64,000 nucleotides of DNA, taken from Komagataeibacter xylinus (GTDB lineage Bacteria; Pseudomonadota; Alphaproteobacteria; Acetobacterales; Acetobacteraceae). The notes below the pieces were generated by a model. It worked only from the letters and a program-made list of their open reading frames with translations. It was not told the origin of the DNA and ran no database searches. Shown one piece after another: positions 36,188 to 48,601 of this stretch. The DNA lies in assembly GCF_004302915.1 (NCBI RefSeq), contig NZ_QQBI01000001.1, forward strand, positions 62,001 through 126,000, given 5' to 3'. The translations under genes were made by a program, and so were the position numbers. Positions within the stretch are counted from its first letter, which is position 1, and each line of letters opens with the position of its first letter.

Positions 36188-37795
36188 TTAGGCCGCCGTT
36201 CCTTCGGCGCGGGTCAGGGCGGCCTCGATCAGGGCCACGGTTTCCGCCACGCCATAGAGGGCGACAAAGATGCCAAAACGCGGACCTTCCTTCTGGCCCA
36301 GCAGCACTTCATACAGACAGCCAAACCACGCGCGCAGCGGCTCGAAGCCATGGGTCTTGCCAATCTCGAACACGAGGTTCTGGCAGGCATCGGGGCTGAC
36401 ATCGCCGCCTTCCATGCCGCGCAGGGCCTGGGCGAGATCAGACAGCGCCTTGCGCTCATGCGCATCCGGCGCGCGGTACTGCTTGGTGGGGCGCACGAAA
36501 TCGGCGTAGTAGACGATGGCGTATTCCACCAGCCGCGCCAGCATGGGGCAGCTTTCGGGCGTGGCACCGGCGTCGTAGCGCTGGATGAACTTCCACAGCA
36601 CATCCGGCGTCTCGGCATTGGCGACCGAGGCGAGGTTGAGCAGCATGCCGAACGTGACCGGACTGCCCGCATCGGCCGGGATCGCGCCCTTGTGGATGAA
36701 CCATGCCGGGTTGGTCAGCAGTGCCGGGTCGGCAGGCTCCATGGCGCGGGCCTTGCCGACATGGGCCAGGTATTCATCCGTCGCCTTGGGGATGACATCA
36801 AAGAACAGCCGCTTGGCGCGCTGCGGCGCGTTGAACATATACTGGCCCAGGCTTTCAGGCGGGGCATAGCGCAGCCATTCCTCGACCGAGATGCCATTGC
36901 CCTTGGACTTTGAAATCTTCTGTCCGTTCTGGTCCAGGAACAGCTCGTAGGTCAGGCCCGCGGGCGGCTGGCCGCCAAGGATGCGGCAGATCCTGCCAGA
37001 AAGGCGCACGCTGTCGATCAGGTCCTTGCCCGACATTTCGTAGTCAACGCCCAGCGCATACCAGCGCATGGCCCAGTCGGCCTTCCACTGCATCTTGGCG
37101 TGGCCGCCGGTGACCGGCGTCTCGAAGGTCTTGCCCTCCTCATCGGTCCAGCGCACGGTGCCAGCAATGGGGTCGATGGCGTCCATCTTCACCTGCATCA
37201 CCTGGCCGGTGCGCGGGTGGATGGGCAGCACGGGGGAATAGGTGGCGCGGCGTTCCTCGCCCAGCGTCGGGGCGATCACGGCCACGATCTGGTCATGCAC
37301 CTCAAGCACGCGCTTCAGGGCGGCATCAAAACGCCCGCCTTCATAATACTGCGTGGAAGACGCGAATTCGTAATCGAACCCAAAGCCATCAAGGAAGGAG
37401 CGCAGACGGGCATTGTTGTGGGCGGCAAAGGATTCATGCGTGCCGAACGGATCGGGCACGCGCGAGAGCGGCTTGCCGATATACTGGCGCAGCATTTCCT
37501 GATTGGGCACGTTCTCGGGCACCTTGCGCAGGGCGTCCATATCATCGGAGAAGGCCAGCAGCCGCGTGGGCAGGCCGGTCAGCTTCGTAAACGCCTGCCT
37601 GACCCATGACGTGCGCGCCACCTCGCCAAACGTGCCGATATGCGGCAGGCCGGACGGGCCATAGCCGGTTTCCAGCAGCACGGGTTTATCGGCCGTAACC
37701 GCGCGCGCGCCAACATGCGCGGACAGTTTGGCGGCCTCCTCGAACGGCCAGGACTTGGGAAGGGGCGAGATAAGGGCAGGATGCTGTTCTGACAT
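36188..37795 (-). CDS. lysS: Lysyl-tRNA synthetase, class I
   Basis: Charges tRNA-Lys. The 535-residue protein is the class I (archaeal-type, LysK) enzyme found in alphaproteobacteria, not the class II enzyme of E. coli. It has the HIGH-like [10 protein letters not shown] (about residue 51) and KMSKS-like KISKSKGN (about residue 278). The C-terminal part forms the helical anticodon-binding domain. ATG 37795 is used; a ten-residue longer start at 37825 has no obvious ribosome site. The MprF-like gene follows after 10 bases, the same functional pairing that is fused in mycobacterial LysX. Confidence 0.96.
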   Translation of the reverse strand: MSEQHPALISPLPKSWPFEEAAKLSAHVGARAVTADKPVLLETGYGPSGLPHIGTFGEVARTSWVRQAFTKLTGLPTRLLAFSDDMDALRKVPENVPNQEMLRQYIGKPLSRVPDPFGTHESFAAHNNARLRSFLDGFGFDYEFASSTQYYEGGRFDAALKRVLEVHDQIVAVIAPTLGEERRATYSPVLPIHPRTGQVMQVKMDAIDPIAGTVRWTDEEGKTFETPVTGGHAKMQWKADWAMRWYALGVDYEMSGKDLIDSVRLSGRICRILGGQPPAGLTYELFLDQNGQKISKSKGNGISVEEWLRYAPPESLGQYMFNAPQRAKRLFFDVIPKATDEYLAHVGKARAMEPADPALLTNPAWFIHKGAIPADAGSPVTFGMLLNLASVANAETPDVLWKFIQRYDAGATPESCPMLARLVEYAIVYYADFVRPTKQYRAPDAHERKALSDLAQALRGMEGGDVSPDACQNLVFEIGKTHGFEPLRAWFGCLYEVLLGQKEGPRFGIFVALYGVAETVALIEAALTRAEGTAA

Positions 37796-37927
37796 GGACC
37801 GGCAAGCTATGGACAGGAAGGGCACGGGTCAATCCATCCTATTCCACACCCCGGGGTACAGCAATAAGAATGGCATGACACACGGCGGGCGACATCTGCC
37901 CGCTTGTACCCTATATCATTGACGACC

Positions 37928-40858
37928 ATGCCAGACACCCCGCCCCTGCCGGACAGCGCCCCGGCGATCCTTCCCCGGCACGGCGCCTGGTCGGTGCTCA
38001 CGCCGGATGGGGAAATCCTGTCCTTGCAGGCCCCCGACATCCGCCGTGAACTGCCGCAGTGGCCCGTGCCCATGGTCATCCACGCGCCCGCCATCGCGCG
38101 CAGGCTCGACCTGCCGCCCCCGCCACGGCCCTGCCCGTGGCTGGACCTGCTCGAACTGTTCGCCTTCACCCTGCCTGCCCATACAGCGCCGCCGACCGCA
38201 CGCGGGCTGGGCATGGCGCTGGGGCTCGGGGCGGACAGGCTCGAAACCCCCGAGGCCGACCTGCTGCCCGACCTTGCGTTCGAGATGCTCGGCCGCATCG
38301 CCCGGCTGCGCAACACGCCCGAGGGCGGCATCCGCGCAGCCCTTGCGTGGCGCATGCGCAAGGCGGGGTGGGCGTGGGGGCCATCGGTCTGTGCGGCACT
38401 CGGCCTGAAGGATGACGGGAAGCTGCCCGCAGGCATGATCCAGCCCAACGAGGCGCTCAAGGTCTGGACCCGCCTGCCCAAATGGGAGGAAACCGCCCCA
38501 CGCCCCGCACCCGCCGCCCACCCGGTAAGCGGGGAGGAAGCACAGGCGCATCTGCGCGAGATTATTGGCGAGGGAGCCGAGCACCGCCCGGCGCAGGAGG
38601 CGTTCAGCCACATCGCCGCCCGCGCCTTCACGCCACGCGCCACACAGGGCGACCCACACATGGTGCTGGCCGAGGCCGGCACCGGCACCGGCAAGACGCT
38701 GGGCTACGTAGCGCCCGCCAATATCTGGGCACGCCGCAACGGCGGCGCTGTCTGGATCAGTACCTATACCCGCCACCTGCAACGCCAGATCGAAGCCGAA
38801 CTGGCCCGGCTCTACCCCGACCCCGCCGTGCGCCGCAGCCATGTGGTGGTGCGCAAGGGGCGCGAGAACTACCTGTGCCTGCTCAACATGGAGGAGAGCG
38901 TGAACATCGCGCTCTCACGCGGGCAGGCGGGCGATGGCACCCTCATCGGGCTGGCGCTGGTAGCCCTGTGGGCGGCGCATACGCTCGATGGCGACCTGTT
39001 TGGCGGCGACCTGCCCGGCTGGTTTGCCGACCTGTTCGGGCGCGGGCTGCTGACCGGCATTGCCGACCGGCGAGGAGAATGCATCCACGGGGCCTGCCCG
39101 CATTACCAGCAATGCATGGTGGAGCACTCCATCCGCCGCGCCCGCACGGCAGACCTCGTGATTGCCAACCATGCACTCGTCATGTCGCAGGCAGCATGGC
39201 ATGCGCTTGATGGCACCGGGGCCAGCAACGAGGACAACACCCCCACCCGCTACATCATGGATGAGGGCCACCATATTGCCGATGCGGCGGACAGCGCCTT
39301 CGCCCTTGAGCTTTCAGGGCTGGAGGCGGCCGAACTGCGGCGCTGGCTGCTCGGCGCCGAAGGGGCCCGCTCACGCGCGCGCGGCCTGCGGCGCCGGCTT
39401 GAAGACCTGCTGGCCAACATCCCCCGCATCGAAACCCCGCTTGATACCGCGCTGATGGCCGCCCGCGCCCTGCCCGCACCAGGCTGGTCGGCGCGCCTCG
39501 CGGCCCTTGACCCGGTGCACCGGGCAGCCCGCGTGCCCATGGAGGGGGAGGAGCCGGTGCTGTCCAACCCCTCCGAGGCGCTGCTGCATGAACTGCGCCA
39601 GCAGGTGCTCGCCCGCACGCAGGGCAGCCCCGAGGGTGGCGCGCGCCGCAGCGACAGCGAATGCGACCTGTACCCCATGCCCGAATCGCTGCATGAGGCA
39701 GCACAGGCGCTGGAACGGGCGTTAAGGCGGCTGGCCGAGCCCCTGCGCACGCTGGTCGCCCGCCTTGACGAGGCGCTGGAAACCGAGGCCGACTGGCTCG
39801 ACACCCCCATGCGCGAGCGCATTGCCGCCGCCATCCGCTCCATCCGCCGCCGCGCGCTCTCACGGGTGGATGGCTGGTGCGCCATGCTGGGCAGCATGCA
39901 GGCAAACGAGCCGCCCACGGGGGGCGAAACGCCGCAATATATCGATTACATCCGCATGGACCGGCGTGAGGGCCAGAACCCCGGCGAGCGCGACGTGGGG
40001 CTGTACCGCCACTGGCTGGACCCCACCATTCCGTTCGCCAGCGTGCTGGCAGCCCCCGCGCATGGCGTGCTGGTCACATCCGCCACGCTGCGCGACGAAA
40101 GCGGCGAGGACAACACCAATGACAACGCCGAGCGCGCATGGGATGCGGCCGAGGCAAGGTCAGGCGCAATCCACCTGCCCTCGCCCGCCATACGCGCCTC
40201 CTTCCCCAGCCCGTTTGATTACGCGCGCCAGAGCCGCGCCTTCATCATTACCGACGTGGCGCATGATGATCCGGCAGCCCTTGCCGGGGCCTACCGCACG
40301 CTGTTCATGGCATCAGGTGGGGGAGCGTTGGGGCTGTTTACCGCCATCTCGCGCCTGCGCGAGGTGTACCGCCGCATCGTGACCCCGCTGGAGGAAGCGG
40401 GCCTGCCGCTCTTTGCCCAGCATGTGGACCCGATGGATAACGCAACGCTGGTCGATATCATGCGCAGCGAGCGCAATGCCTGCCTGCTGGGCACGGATGC
40501 GATGCGCGATGGGGTGGATGTGCCGGGCGAGGCCCTGCGTCTTGTCGCCTTCGAGCGCGTGCCGTGGCCGCGACCCGATATCCTGCACCGTGAGCGGCGC
40601 ATTCACCTGTCTGGCGGCGCGCCGGGGCGCTTTGATGACAGGATTGCCCGCCTGCGCCTGCGCCAGGCCTTTGGCCGCCTGATCCGCAGCAGGCAGGACA
40701 GGGGGGTGTTCGTCCTGCTGGACCGGCGCACCCCTTCACGCCTGCTTTCCGCCTTCCCCGAAGGGGTGGCGGTACGCCGCCTCGGGCTGAGTGCGGCGGC
40801 GCGGGAGATCACGGCCTTCCTGCAGGCGCAGGATATATCCGCGGACCAGCTTTCCTGA
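37928..40858 (+). CDS. Iron-sulphur ATP-dependent DNA helicase, DinG/XPD type
   Basis: 5'-3' superfamily 2 helicase (976 residues). An N-terminal 220-residue region of unknown role precedes the helicase core. Walker A is EAGTGTGKT (about residue 254). The Fe-S ligands are the Cys of ENYLCLL and three in CIHGACPHYQQC. The DEAH-like box is MDEGHH, and motif VI is QAFGRLIRSRQDRG. The Fe-S domain is intact. Relatives process R-loops, forks or G-quadruplex structures. The gene is longer than E. coli DinG (716 residues) because of the N-terminal region and an insert before motif III. ATG 37928 is preferred; a TTG 24 bases upstream is possible. Confidence 0.9.
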   Translation: MPDTPPLPDSAPAILPRHGAWSVLTPDGEILSLQAPDIRRELPQWPVPMVIHAPAIARRLDLPPPPRPCPWLDLLELFAFTLPAHTAPPTARGLGMALGLGADRLETPEADLLPDLAFEMLGRIARLRNTPEGGIRAALAWRMRKAGWAWGPSVCAALGLKDDGKLPAGMIQPNEALKVWTRLPKWEETAPRPAPAAHPVSGEEAQAHLREIIGEGAEHRPAQEAFSHIAARAFTPRATQGDPHMVLAEAGTGTGKTLGYVAPANIWARRNGGAVWISTYTRHLQRQIEAELARLYPDPAVRRSHVVVRKGRENYLCLLNMEESVNIALSRGQAGDGTLIGLALVALWAAHTLDGDLFGGDLPGWFADLFGRGLLTGIADRRGECIHGACPHYQQCMVEHSIRRARTADLVIANHALVMSQAAWHALDGTGASNEDNTPTRYIMDEGHHIADAADSAFALELSGLEAAELRRWLLGAEGARSRARGLRRRLEDLLANIPRIETPLDTALMAARALPAPGWSARLAALDPVHRAARVPMEGEEPVLSNPSEALLHELRQQVLARTQGSPEGGARRSDSECDLYPMPESLHEAAQALERALRRLAEPLRTLVARLDEALETEADWLDTPMRERIAAAIRSIRRRALSRVDGWCAMLGSMQANEPPTGGETPQYIDYIRMDRREGQNPGERDVGLYRHWLDPTIPFASVLAAPAHGVLVTSATLRDESGEDNTNDNAERAWDAAEARSGAIHLPSPAIRASFPSPFDYARQSRAFIITDVAHDDPAALAGAYRTLFMASGGGALGLFTAISRLREVYRRIVTPLEEAGLPLFAQHVDPMDNATLVDIMRSERNACLLGTDAMRDGVDVPGEALRLVAFERVPWPRPDILHRERRIHLSGGAPGRFDDRIARLRLRQAFGRLIRSRQDRGVFVLLDRRTPSRLLSAFPEGVAVRRLGLSAAAREITAFLQAQDISADQLS

Positions 40859-40868
40859 TCGTGTCTCC

Positions 40869-40896
40869 CTGCCCTTCCCCGCGCGGGGCGGGGCAG
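40869..40896. terminator. GC-rich hairpin between convergent genes
   Basis: CTGCCCTTCCCCGC pairs with GCGGGGCGGGGCAG with two mismatches and essentially no loop. It sits between the helicase stop and the cold-shock protein stop. There is no T run, so terminator activity is uncertain. Confidence 0.4.
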
Positions 40897-40901
40897 ACGC
40901 C

Positions 40902-41105
40902 TTAAAGCGCCTTGAGGTTGGTCGCGGCAGCCTTGCCACGCTCCATGGCGATGTCGTAGCTGACCGCCTGGTCCTCGTTCAGGCCACGCAGGCCAGCAGC
41001 CTGCACCGCCGTGATGTGCACAAACACGTCCTTGCCGCCATCATCAGGCATGATGAAGCCAAAACCCTTGGTTGCGTTGAACCATTTTACTTTTCCGGTA
41101 GCCAT
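40902..41105 (-). CDS. Cold-shock protein (CspA family)
   Basis: Single-stranded nucleic-acid chaperone (67 residues, standard length). RNA-binding motifs RNP1 KGFGFIMP and RNP2 VFVHITAV are both present. ATG 41105 begins MATGKVKWFNA, the canonical start, with GGAGAAGAGA upstream; the longer frame to 41237 is not part of the protein. It lies between the DinG-like helicase and the groESL operon and has its own promoter region. Confidence 0.95.
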   Translation of the reverse strand: MATGKVKWFNATKGFGFIMPDDGGKDVFVHITAVQAAGLRGLNEDQAVSYDIAMERGKAAATNLKAL

Positions 41106-41301
41106 AGCCAGTCTCTTCTCCAGCGCCATCCTTGCCGGTCCTAATACCGGCAATCCGGGCGCGTGTGCCTTTACCGCCATGAAAAAACGGGGCATCCGGA
41201 AAACACCCTGCCACTTCCACGCCGTTCGTGCACCCATAGGGGCAGCATGAAATGGGCACCCATGTCAAATGATCCCGACATGATGGCACGCACTGGCCAT
41301 G

Positions 41302-41341
41302 AAAAAAGGGGGAAAGGCCAATGGCCCTTCCCCCTTTTTTT
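41302..41341. terminator. Bidirectional terminator downstream of groEL
   Basis: AAAAAAGGGGGAAAGGCC pairs with GGCCCTTCCCCCTTTTTTT (one unpaired base) around a 3-base loop, flanked by A and T runs. It lies 57 bases after the groEL stop. Confidence 0.9.
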
Positions 41342-41397
41342 ATTCTGGCATCCGGCCCCGTGCTGCAGCTTGGGGCCGGGGTGCGCAGGTGCCTGGA

Positions 41398-43080
<1,683 letters not shown>

Positions 43081-43107
43081 TTACCCGGTGCGGAAAGCGC
43101 GGGTGGG

Positions 43108-43398
43108 TCAGGCGACCACGCCCATGATGTCGCTTTCCTTCATGATCAGCAGTTCTTCACCGTTGATCGTCACTTCCGTGCCCGACCACTTGCCGAACAG
43201 GACGCGGTCGCCCGCCTTCACGTCGAGAGCCACGATCTGGCCCTGCTCGTTACGGGCACCTGCGCCCACCGAGATCACCTCGCCTTCCATCGGCTTTTCC
43301 TTGGCGGTCTCAGGGATGATGATACCACCTGCTGTCTTTTCCTCGCTCTTAAGGCGACGGACGACCACTCGGTCATGCAGGGGACGAAATTTCGTCAT
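43108..43398 (-). CDS. groS: Co-chaperonin GroES (10 kDa)
   Basis: Seven-fold lid of the GroEL chamber (96 residues). The start is [15 protein letters not shown] and the mobile loop [19 protein letters not shown] includes the GroEL-binding Ile-Ile-Ile triad. ATG 43398 opens the canonical N-terminus; the 17-codon extension in the open frame is not conserved sequence. A CIRCE operator lies about 80 bases upstream. Confidence 0.98.
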   Translation of the reverse strand: MTKFRPLHDRVVVRRLKSEEKTAGGIIIPETAKEKPMEGEVISVGAGARNEQGQIVALDVKAGDRVLFGKWSGTEVTINGEELLIMKESDIMGVVA

Positions 43399-43479
43399 GG
43401 ATCGCTCCAAATCTTCTAAAGGTAACGCCCTTGAATCAAGCAACGCCACCGGTTGGCGCGCGCGCCAGGCCGCATCGCG

Positions 43480-43506
43480 TTAGCACTCCCCTCGTGAGAG
43501 TGCTAA
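43480..43506. promoter_or_regulatory. CIRCE operator of groESL (HrcA site)
   Basis: Perfect inverted repeat TTAGCACTC-N9-GAGTGCTAA, identical to the CIRCE consensus. HrcA binds it to repress chaperonin genes at normal temperature. hrcA itself is not in the window. Confidence 0.97.
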
Positions 43507-43510
43507 ACAC

Positions 43511-43539
43511 CAGATAGGTAGCCCCCCCACAGGTGTCAA
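43511..43539 (-). promoter_or_regulatory. Sigma-70-type promoter of groESL
   Basis: Read leftward, TTGACA, 17 bases, then TATCTG. This matches -35 and -10 boxes, and the start point would fall at the edge of the CIRCE element, so HrcA binding would block initiation. Confidence 0.72.
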
Positions 43540-43843
43540 GAATGGCGCACAGCGAGACGGCGCAGAATTCGCGCGCAAAAGGCACTCCGGGCAAAAATCC
43601 TTATTTTATGATTGAATATCAATTGATTAATGGAGTGCTTCGCCCCCCATCAAAAGCGGCGCAACAGCCCTCCCCACAATGCATGACACCCTGCCGTGCC
43701 GATTCCATCGTGCAGCCCGCCAGCGCGGGGCTTCATGGGAAGGAATTCTCATAAAGTCGTCCCTCACGCGGGTTTCATATTGACGTCAGGGCAGGCCGCA
43801 TCATTCTTTGCCACGCAATGAAGGAAAGAATGGAGTGAAAACC
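43540..43843. other. Intergenic region between groESL and the DLH gene
   Basis: About 300 bases with no convincing gene. A local AT-rich stretch (43600-43632, TTATTTTATGATTGAATATCAATTGATT) may hold the promoter of the rightward hydrolase gene. A 73-codon frame here has no ribosome site or recognisable product. Confidence 0.5.
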
Positions 43844-44506
43844 ATGGGCGCAGTCATAACCGTTACAGCAGCGGACGGGCATGAATTTTCCGCCTATCGG
43901 GCCGGTCGGCCCGATGCGGCGCGCGCCGTGGTGGTGGTGCAGGAAATATTTGGTGTCACCCCCTATATCCGCGCGGTGTGCGACGCCTTTGCCGCCCAGG
44001 GCTATCAGGCCATTGCCCCTGCCCTGTTCGACCGCGCGCGGCGCGATGCCATCCTGCCTTATGACAGCACGGGCATGCACGAAGGGCTGAAGCTGCGCGC
44101 CGAGGTGGGGCAGGAGAACGCGCTGCGCGACCTCGTGGCCGCGGCTGACGTGCTGACAACCGAGAAGAAGGGCATCGTGGGGTTCTGCTGGGGTGGCAAG
44201 CTGGCGTGGGAAGCGGCCTGCCACACCAAGGCGTTCGCCGCGGCCGTGGCATGGTATGGCGGCGGCATTGCCGAGACCCGCAGCCAGGTGCCCAATTGCC
44301 CCGTGCAACTGCATTTTGGCGCGGAAGACCCCCATATCCCGGCAGATGACGTGGACGCCATCCGCGCTGCGCATGAAGAGATCGAGATCTTTACCTATGA
44401 GGGGGCCGATCACGGCTTTGGCTGCACGGATCGCCCGTCCTACAACGAGGCCGCCGCCACCCTGGCCATGCAGCGCACGCTGAGCTTTTTCGAGCACTGG
44501 CTGTAA
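43844..44506 (+). CDS. Dienelactone hydrolase family protein
   Basis: Alpha/beta-hydrolase (220 residues) of the DLH group. The nucleophile is Cys in GFCWGGK (about residue 115), with the Asp in GAEDPHIP and the His in GADHGFG completing the triad. In bacteria outside aromatic degradation the natural substrate of such proteins is usually unknown. ATG 43844 has GGAG at 8-base spacing; an ATG 36 bases earlier is in frame but poorly placed. It is a single gene, followed by a palindromic element. Confidence 0.92.
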   Translation: MGAVITVTAADGHEFSAYRAGRPDAARAVVVVQEIFGVTPYIRAVCDAFAAQGYQAIAPALFDRARRDAILPYDSTGMHEGLKLRAEVGQENALRDLVAAADVLTTEKKGIVGFCWGGKLAWEAACHTKAFAAAVAWYGGGIAETRSQVPNCPVQLHFGAEDPHIPADDVDAIRAAHEEIEIFTYEGADHGFGCTDRPSYNEAAATLAMQRTLSFFEHWL

Positions 44507-44513
44507 CAGCCAA

Positions 44514-44560
44514 AAAGAATGCCGCCTTTTAAAAAAAAGGCGGCACCCAAAAACTTCTGT
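44514..44560 (-). repeat. Palindromic intergenic element, copy 5 (half)
   Basis: GCCGCCTTTTAAAAAAAAGGCGGC stem followed by ACCCAAAAACTTCTG: the GC hairpin and left end of the family in inverted orientation, without the AAGCTT palindrome. It lies between the convergent DLH and mtnP genes and probably terminates one or both. Confidence 0.8.
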
Positions 44561-44576
44561 TTTTTCAAGGCTGTTT

Positions 44577-45471
<895 letters not shown>

Positions 45472-45482
<11 letters not shown>

Positions 45483-46290
45483 TGGACCACGTTCTCCGTT
45501 TCAGACAGATGGAAAATACTAGCAGGATCAGCAGGAACACGATCACCCCCACGCCCGCGCGGTGGCGCGCCGTCAGATGCGGGCTGGCCACCCAGGCCAG
45601 GTAGGTCGTGACATCCCGCGCCTGCTGCTCGACCGTGGCGGGCGTGCCATCGGGGTAGGTAATGCCGCCTTCATACAAGGGCGGCGGCATGGCGATCTGC
45701 CCGTTGGCGGCGTACGGGTTATAGAACGTGCCCGGCGGCACCACCGTGCCCGCGGGCGGGGTCTGGCCGTAACCGGTCAGGAAGGCATAGATGCGGTCCA
45801 CCCCCCCGGGGTGCACCACGGCAAGGCGCGACTGGTCGGGCGGCACCACGCCATGGTTGGCGGCCGCCGCCACATGCGCATCGGGATAGGGGGAGAGCAG
45901 GTGGTCATCCATGTTGGCAGGCCGGGTGACCGGGTGGCCGCCTGCATCCACCCCCGCCGGAATATGGTGGCTGGCGGCCAGCGCATTGACATCGGCCTCC
46001 TTCAGCCCCAGCCCGGCCAGGTCGCCATAGGTCACGGCCTGCATGCCGTGGCAGGCGGAACAGACCTGGGCATACACCGTATAGCCACGCTGCACGGCCG
46101 CCATGTCGAAATGCCCCAGCGGCCCCTGAAAGCTCCAGTGCTGGCGGGGCGGCTCGCGGTAGTCATGCGGCTGCGCCCTGGCCCCGTTGCCCATGGGCAT
46201 GACCGCCAGCAACCCGCCAAACAGCAGGCCACGGCGTAACATGATGCGCCGGGGATGCGCCCCGCCCTGCCGATGACCCGGTTCATGCAT
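45472..46290 (-). CDS. petC: Cytochrome c1 (bc1 complex haem subunit)
   Basis: Membrane-anchored c-type cytochrome of the ubiquinol-cytochrome c reductase. The 272-residue product has a signal region (PRRIMLRRGLLFGGLLAVMP), haem motif CSACH at about 77-81 in the c1-typical context CSACHGMQAVTYGDL, the PLYEGGITYPDGTPATVEQQARDV stretch (read in two parts) and a single C-terminal membrane helix followed by KRRTW. ATG 46290 is used; ATG 46242 is also possible. The usual upstream Rieske and cytochrome b genes are absent: hemF lies there instead, on the other strand. Its stop overlaps the mtnP start. Confidence 0.9.
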
Positions 46291-46463
46291 GTCAGCTAAG
46301 TTCCCGCCATAATTTCCGTATCCCCCCGCATTCCTGCCGGGGCTGGCCTCCTTCCTAGCGGCAGCGCGACCAGTCTTGCAATCACCCGTCTTGCAATAAG
46401 TGGAACAAACGGGCACCCGTAATATCCATCGCGAACGACCAGAACGGGCTAAATGAGACGAGC

Positions 46464-47372
46464 ATGACAATTTCCCGCACCCCCGTCGCCCACGACGCAC
46501 TGAAGGACACCGCCCGGACCTGGTTTGAAACCCTGCGCGACCGGATCTGCACCGCCTTTGAACAGATCGAGGATGAGGCCGTGGCCGCCGGCACGCCCAC
46601 CCTGCCCGGCAAGGAAAAAGCGGGCCGCTTCGAGCGCAAGCCGTGGTCGCGCACCAATGAGGATGGCACGCCCGGCGGCGGCGGCGTGATCAGCCTCATG
46701 CGCGGGCGCGTGTTTGAAAAGGTGGGGGTCAATGTCTCCACCGTGAGCGGGGTGTTCAGCCCCGGCTTCCGCGACTCGATTCCCGGCGCGTCGGAAGACC
46801 CGCGCTTCTTCGCCACCGGCATCAGCCTCGTCGCCCATATGTGCAGCCCGCTGGTGCCCGCGGCCCATTTCAACACCCGCATGATCATCACCACGCAGGG
46901 CTGGTTTGGCGGCGGCGGCGACATTACCCCCATGTTCCCCGAAAGTGCCGAGGCCATCAGCGATGGCGCGCGCTTTCATGACGGGTTCCGCAAGGCATGC
47001 GAGAAGCATGACCCCGAATATTACCCCCGCTTCAAGGAATGGTGCGACAGGTACTTCTACCTGCCCCACCGCGATGAAGCGCGGGGCCTGGGCGGCATTT
47101 TCTATGACCGGCTCAATACCGGCAACCTCGATGCCGATTTCGCGTTCACCCGCGATGTGGGGCTCGGCTTCCTGGAAACCTATCCCGACATCGTGCGCAG
47201 CCGCATGATGGAGCCGTGGACGCCCGAGCAGCGCAAGGCGCAGCTTGTCCGGCGCGGGCGGTATGTCGAGTTCAACCTGCTGCATGACCGTGGCACGATT
47301 TTTGGCCTCAAGACCGGCGGAAACACCGAAGCCATCCTCATGAGTCTTCCCCCGGAGGTCCACTGGCCATAA
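46464..47372 (+). CDS. hemF: Oxygen-dependent coproporphyrinogen III oxidase
   Basis: Aerobic haem synthesis step that decarboxylates two propionates of coproporphyrinogen III. The 302-residue cytosolic dimer has [20 protein letters not shown] near the N-terminus, the signature [37 protein letters not shown] and the C-terminal [16 protein letters not shown]. Length is standard. It is divergent from cytochrome c1, which needs haem, and is followed 118 bases later by the TctC-like gene. The start ATG 46464 is supported by the alignment of the first conserved block. Confidence 0.96.
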   Translation: MTISRTPVAHDALKDTARTWFETLRDRICTAFEQIEDEAVAAGTPTLPGKEKAGRFERKPWSRTNEDGTPGGGGVISLMRGRVFEKVGVNVSTVSGVFSPGFRDSIPGASEDPRFFATGISLVAHMCSPLVPAAHFNTRMIITTQGWFGGGGDITPMFPESAEAISDGARFHDGFRKACEKHDPEYYPRFKEWCDRYFYLPHRDEARGLGGIFYDRLNTGNLDADFAFTRDVGLGFLETYPDIVRSRMMEPWTPEQRKAQLVRRGRYVEFNLLHDRGTIFGLKTGGNTEAILMSLPPEVHWP

Positions 47373-47490
47373 GAATAGCCGCCATGCCCGTTCCACGCCC
47401 CCTGCCCCGCCCTGACCAGCCCACCCGCCCCCCTGCGGCATGGGCCGATAGCGGGCGGCCAGGGCATTGGCCCCACCGGCGGCGCCAGCT

Positions 47491-48570
47491 ATGATCAACC
47501 GCCGGGCTTTCATAGCCCTTGTGGCCGCAGGGTCCGCCCTGCCATGGGGGGCATGGGCCTCGGAGCTCCCGCGCGAGCGCCTGCCCCAGCTTCCCACCGG
47601 CACGCCGGGGCTGCTCATGGCGGGCAGCCACAGCGCCATGGCGGAACGGTGGAGTCCCATCCTGCCCACGGCCCTTGGCCAGGGGTTTGGCCTGCCCACC
47701 CCGCTTGGCGTGCGCGACACGGTGGGGCAGGACGGAGTGACGGGAGCCAACCTGTTCGATTCCCAGTTCGCATCCGATGGCATGATGGCGCTGGCGGCTC
47801 CCGGCTCGGCGCTCGTCTCCTCGCTGTGCGGCGATCCGCGCATCCATTTCGACTATAGTCGCTGGCTGCCGCTGCTGCTCAGCCTGACGGTGCCCATCGT
47901 GATCGGGCGCACGCAGCTGCACCGCAGCCTTGGCAGCTTCATGCGCGACCGGCCCGTGCGCATTGCCGTCTCGACCCTGACCGGAATCGAACTGCCCACC
48001 GTGCTGGCCATGACGCTGTTCGGGCTGCGGCCCATACCGGTTACGGGCCTGGCCACGCCGCAGGCCGCCGCCGCCGCCCTGCGCGACAACCAGGTCGATG
48101 TCATCCAGATTACCGACCCGCTGGGCACGCCCGAGACGGCGGCCCTGACCAGCACGCTGGCGCAGGCGGGCTGCCCCGCCCTGTTTGCCCTGACCGACCG
48201 GCCCGGCACCGTCAGCCTGCCCGGCCAGACAATCATGAACATGGAAGACCGGCTGCGCCAGGATGCGCGCTCGGCGCTGAACAGCCTGCTGCATGCAGCA
48301 CTCAGGCCGCTGGCGGGGGCCGCGGGCGTGGACCTGGCGCTGGTGCTGCCCATGCTGACCTCATCGGCCACGCTGGCGCGGTGGCGGGCGGCCACCACGC
48401 AGGCGCTGCATGATGGCACTCTGCAGGCCACGATGCATGATGCGGGCCGCACGCTGCTCACCGGCACGGACGCAACCGAGGCGCTGCGGCAGATCTCGGG
48501 CGATACTTCAAGCATCATGACCCTGCGCCGCTGGCTGGCTGCCAACCTGCCCAGCTGGCGGCTGGGCTGA
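47491..48570 (+). CDS. Periplasmic TctC-like solute-binding protein (uncertain)
   Basis: The 359-residue product has an export signal with paired arginines (MINRRAFIALVAAGSALPWGAWA). It then looks like a two-lobed binding protein of the tripartite-tricarboxylate type: HFDYSRWLPLLLSLTVPIVIG, PVRIAVSTLTGIELPTVLA, NQVDVIQITDPLG. Similarity is weak and no TctA or TctB permease gene is nearby, so this is a tentative call; it could be a sensor or orphan receptor. ATG 47491 starts the signal peptide; the frame is open eight codons further. Confidence 0.6.
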   Translation: MINRRAFIALVAAGSALPWGAWASELPRERLPQLPTGTPGLLMAGSHSAMAERWSPILPTALGQGFGLPTPLGVRDTVGQDGVTGANLFDSQFASDGMMALAAPGSALVSSLCGDPRIHFDYSRWLPLLLSLTVPIVIGRTQLHRSLGSFMRDRPVRIAVSTLTGIELPTVLAMTLFGLRPIPVTGLATPQAAAAALRDNQVDVIQITDPLGTPETAALTSTLAQAGCPALFALTDRPGTVSLPGQTIMNMEDRLRQDARSALNSLLHAALRPLAGAAGVDLALVLPMLTSSATLARWRAATTQALHDGTLQATMHDAGRTLLTGTDATEALRQISGDTSSIMTLRRWLAANLPSWRLG

Positions 48571-48601
48571 GCGGCGCGACGGCGGGGCAGCGGCGGCGGC
48601 T

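Noticed and set aside
43533..43754. 73-codon ORF between groES and the DLH gene
   Set aside because: It overlaps the groESL -35 box, lacks a ribosome site and has no recognisable composition or motif.
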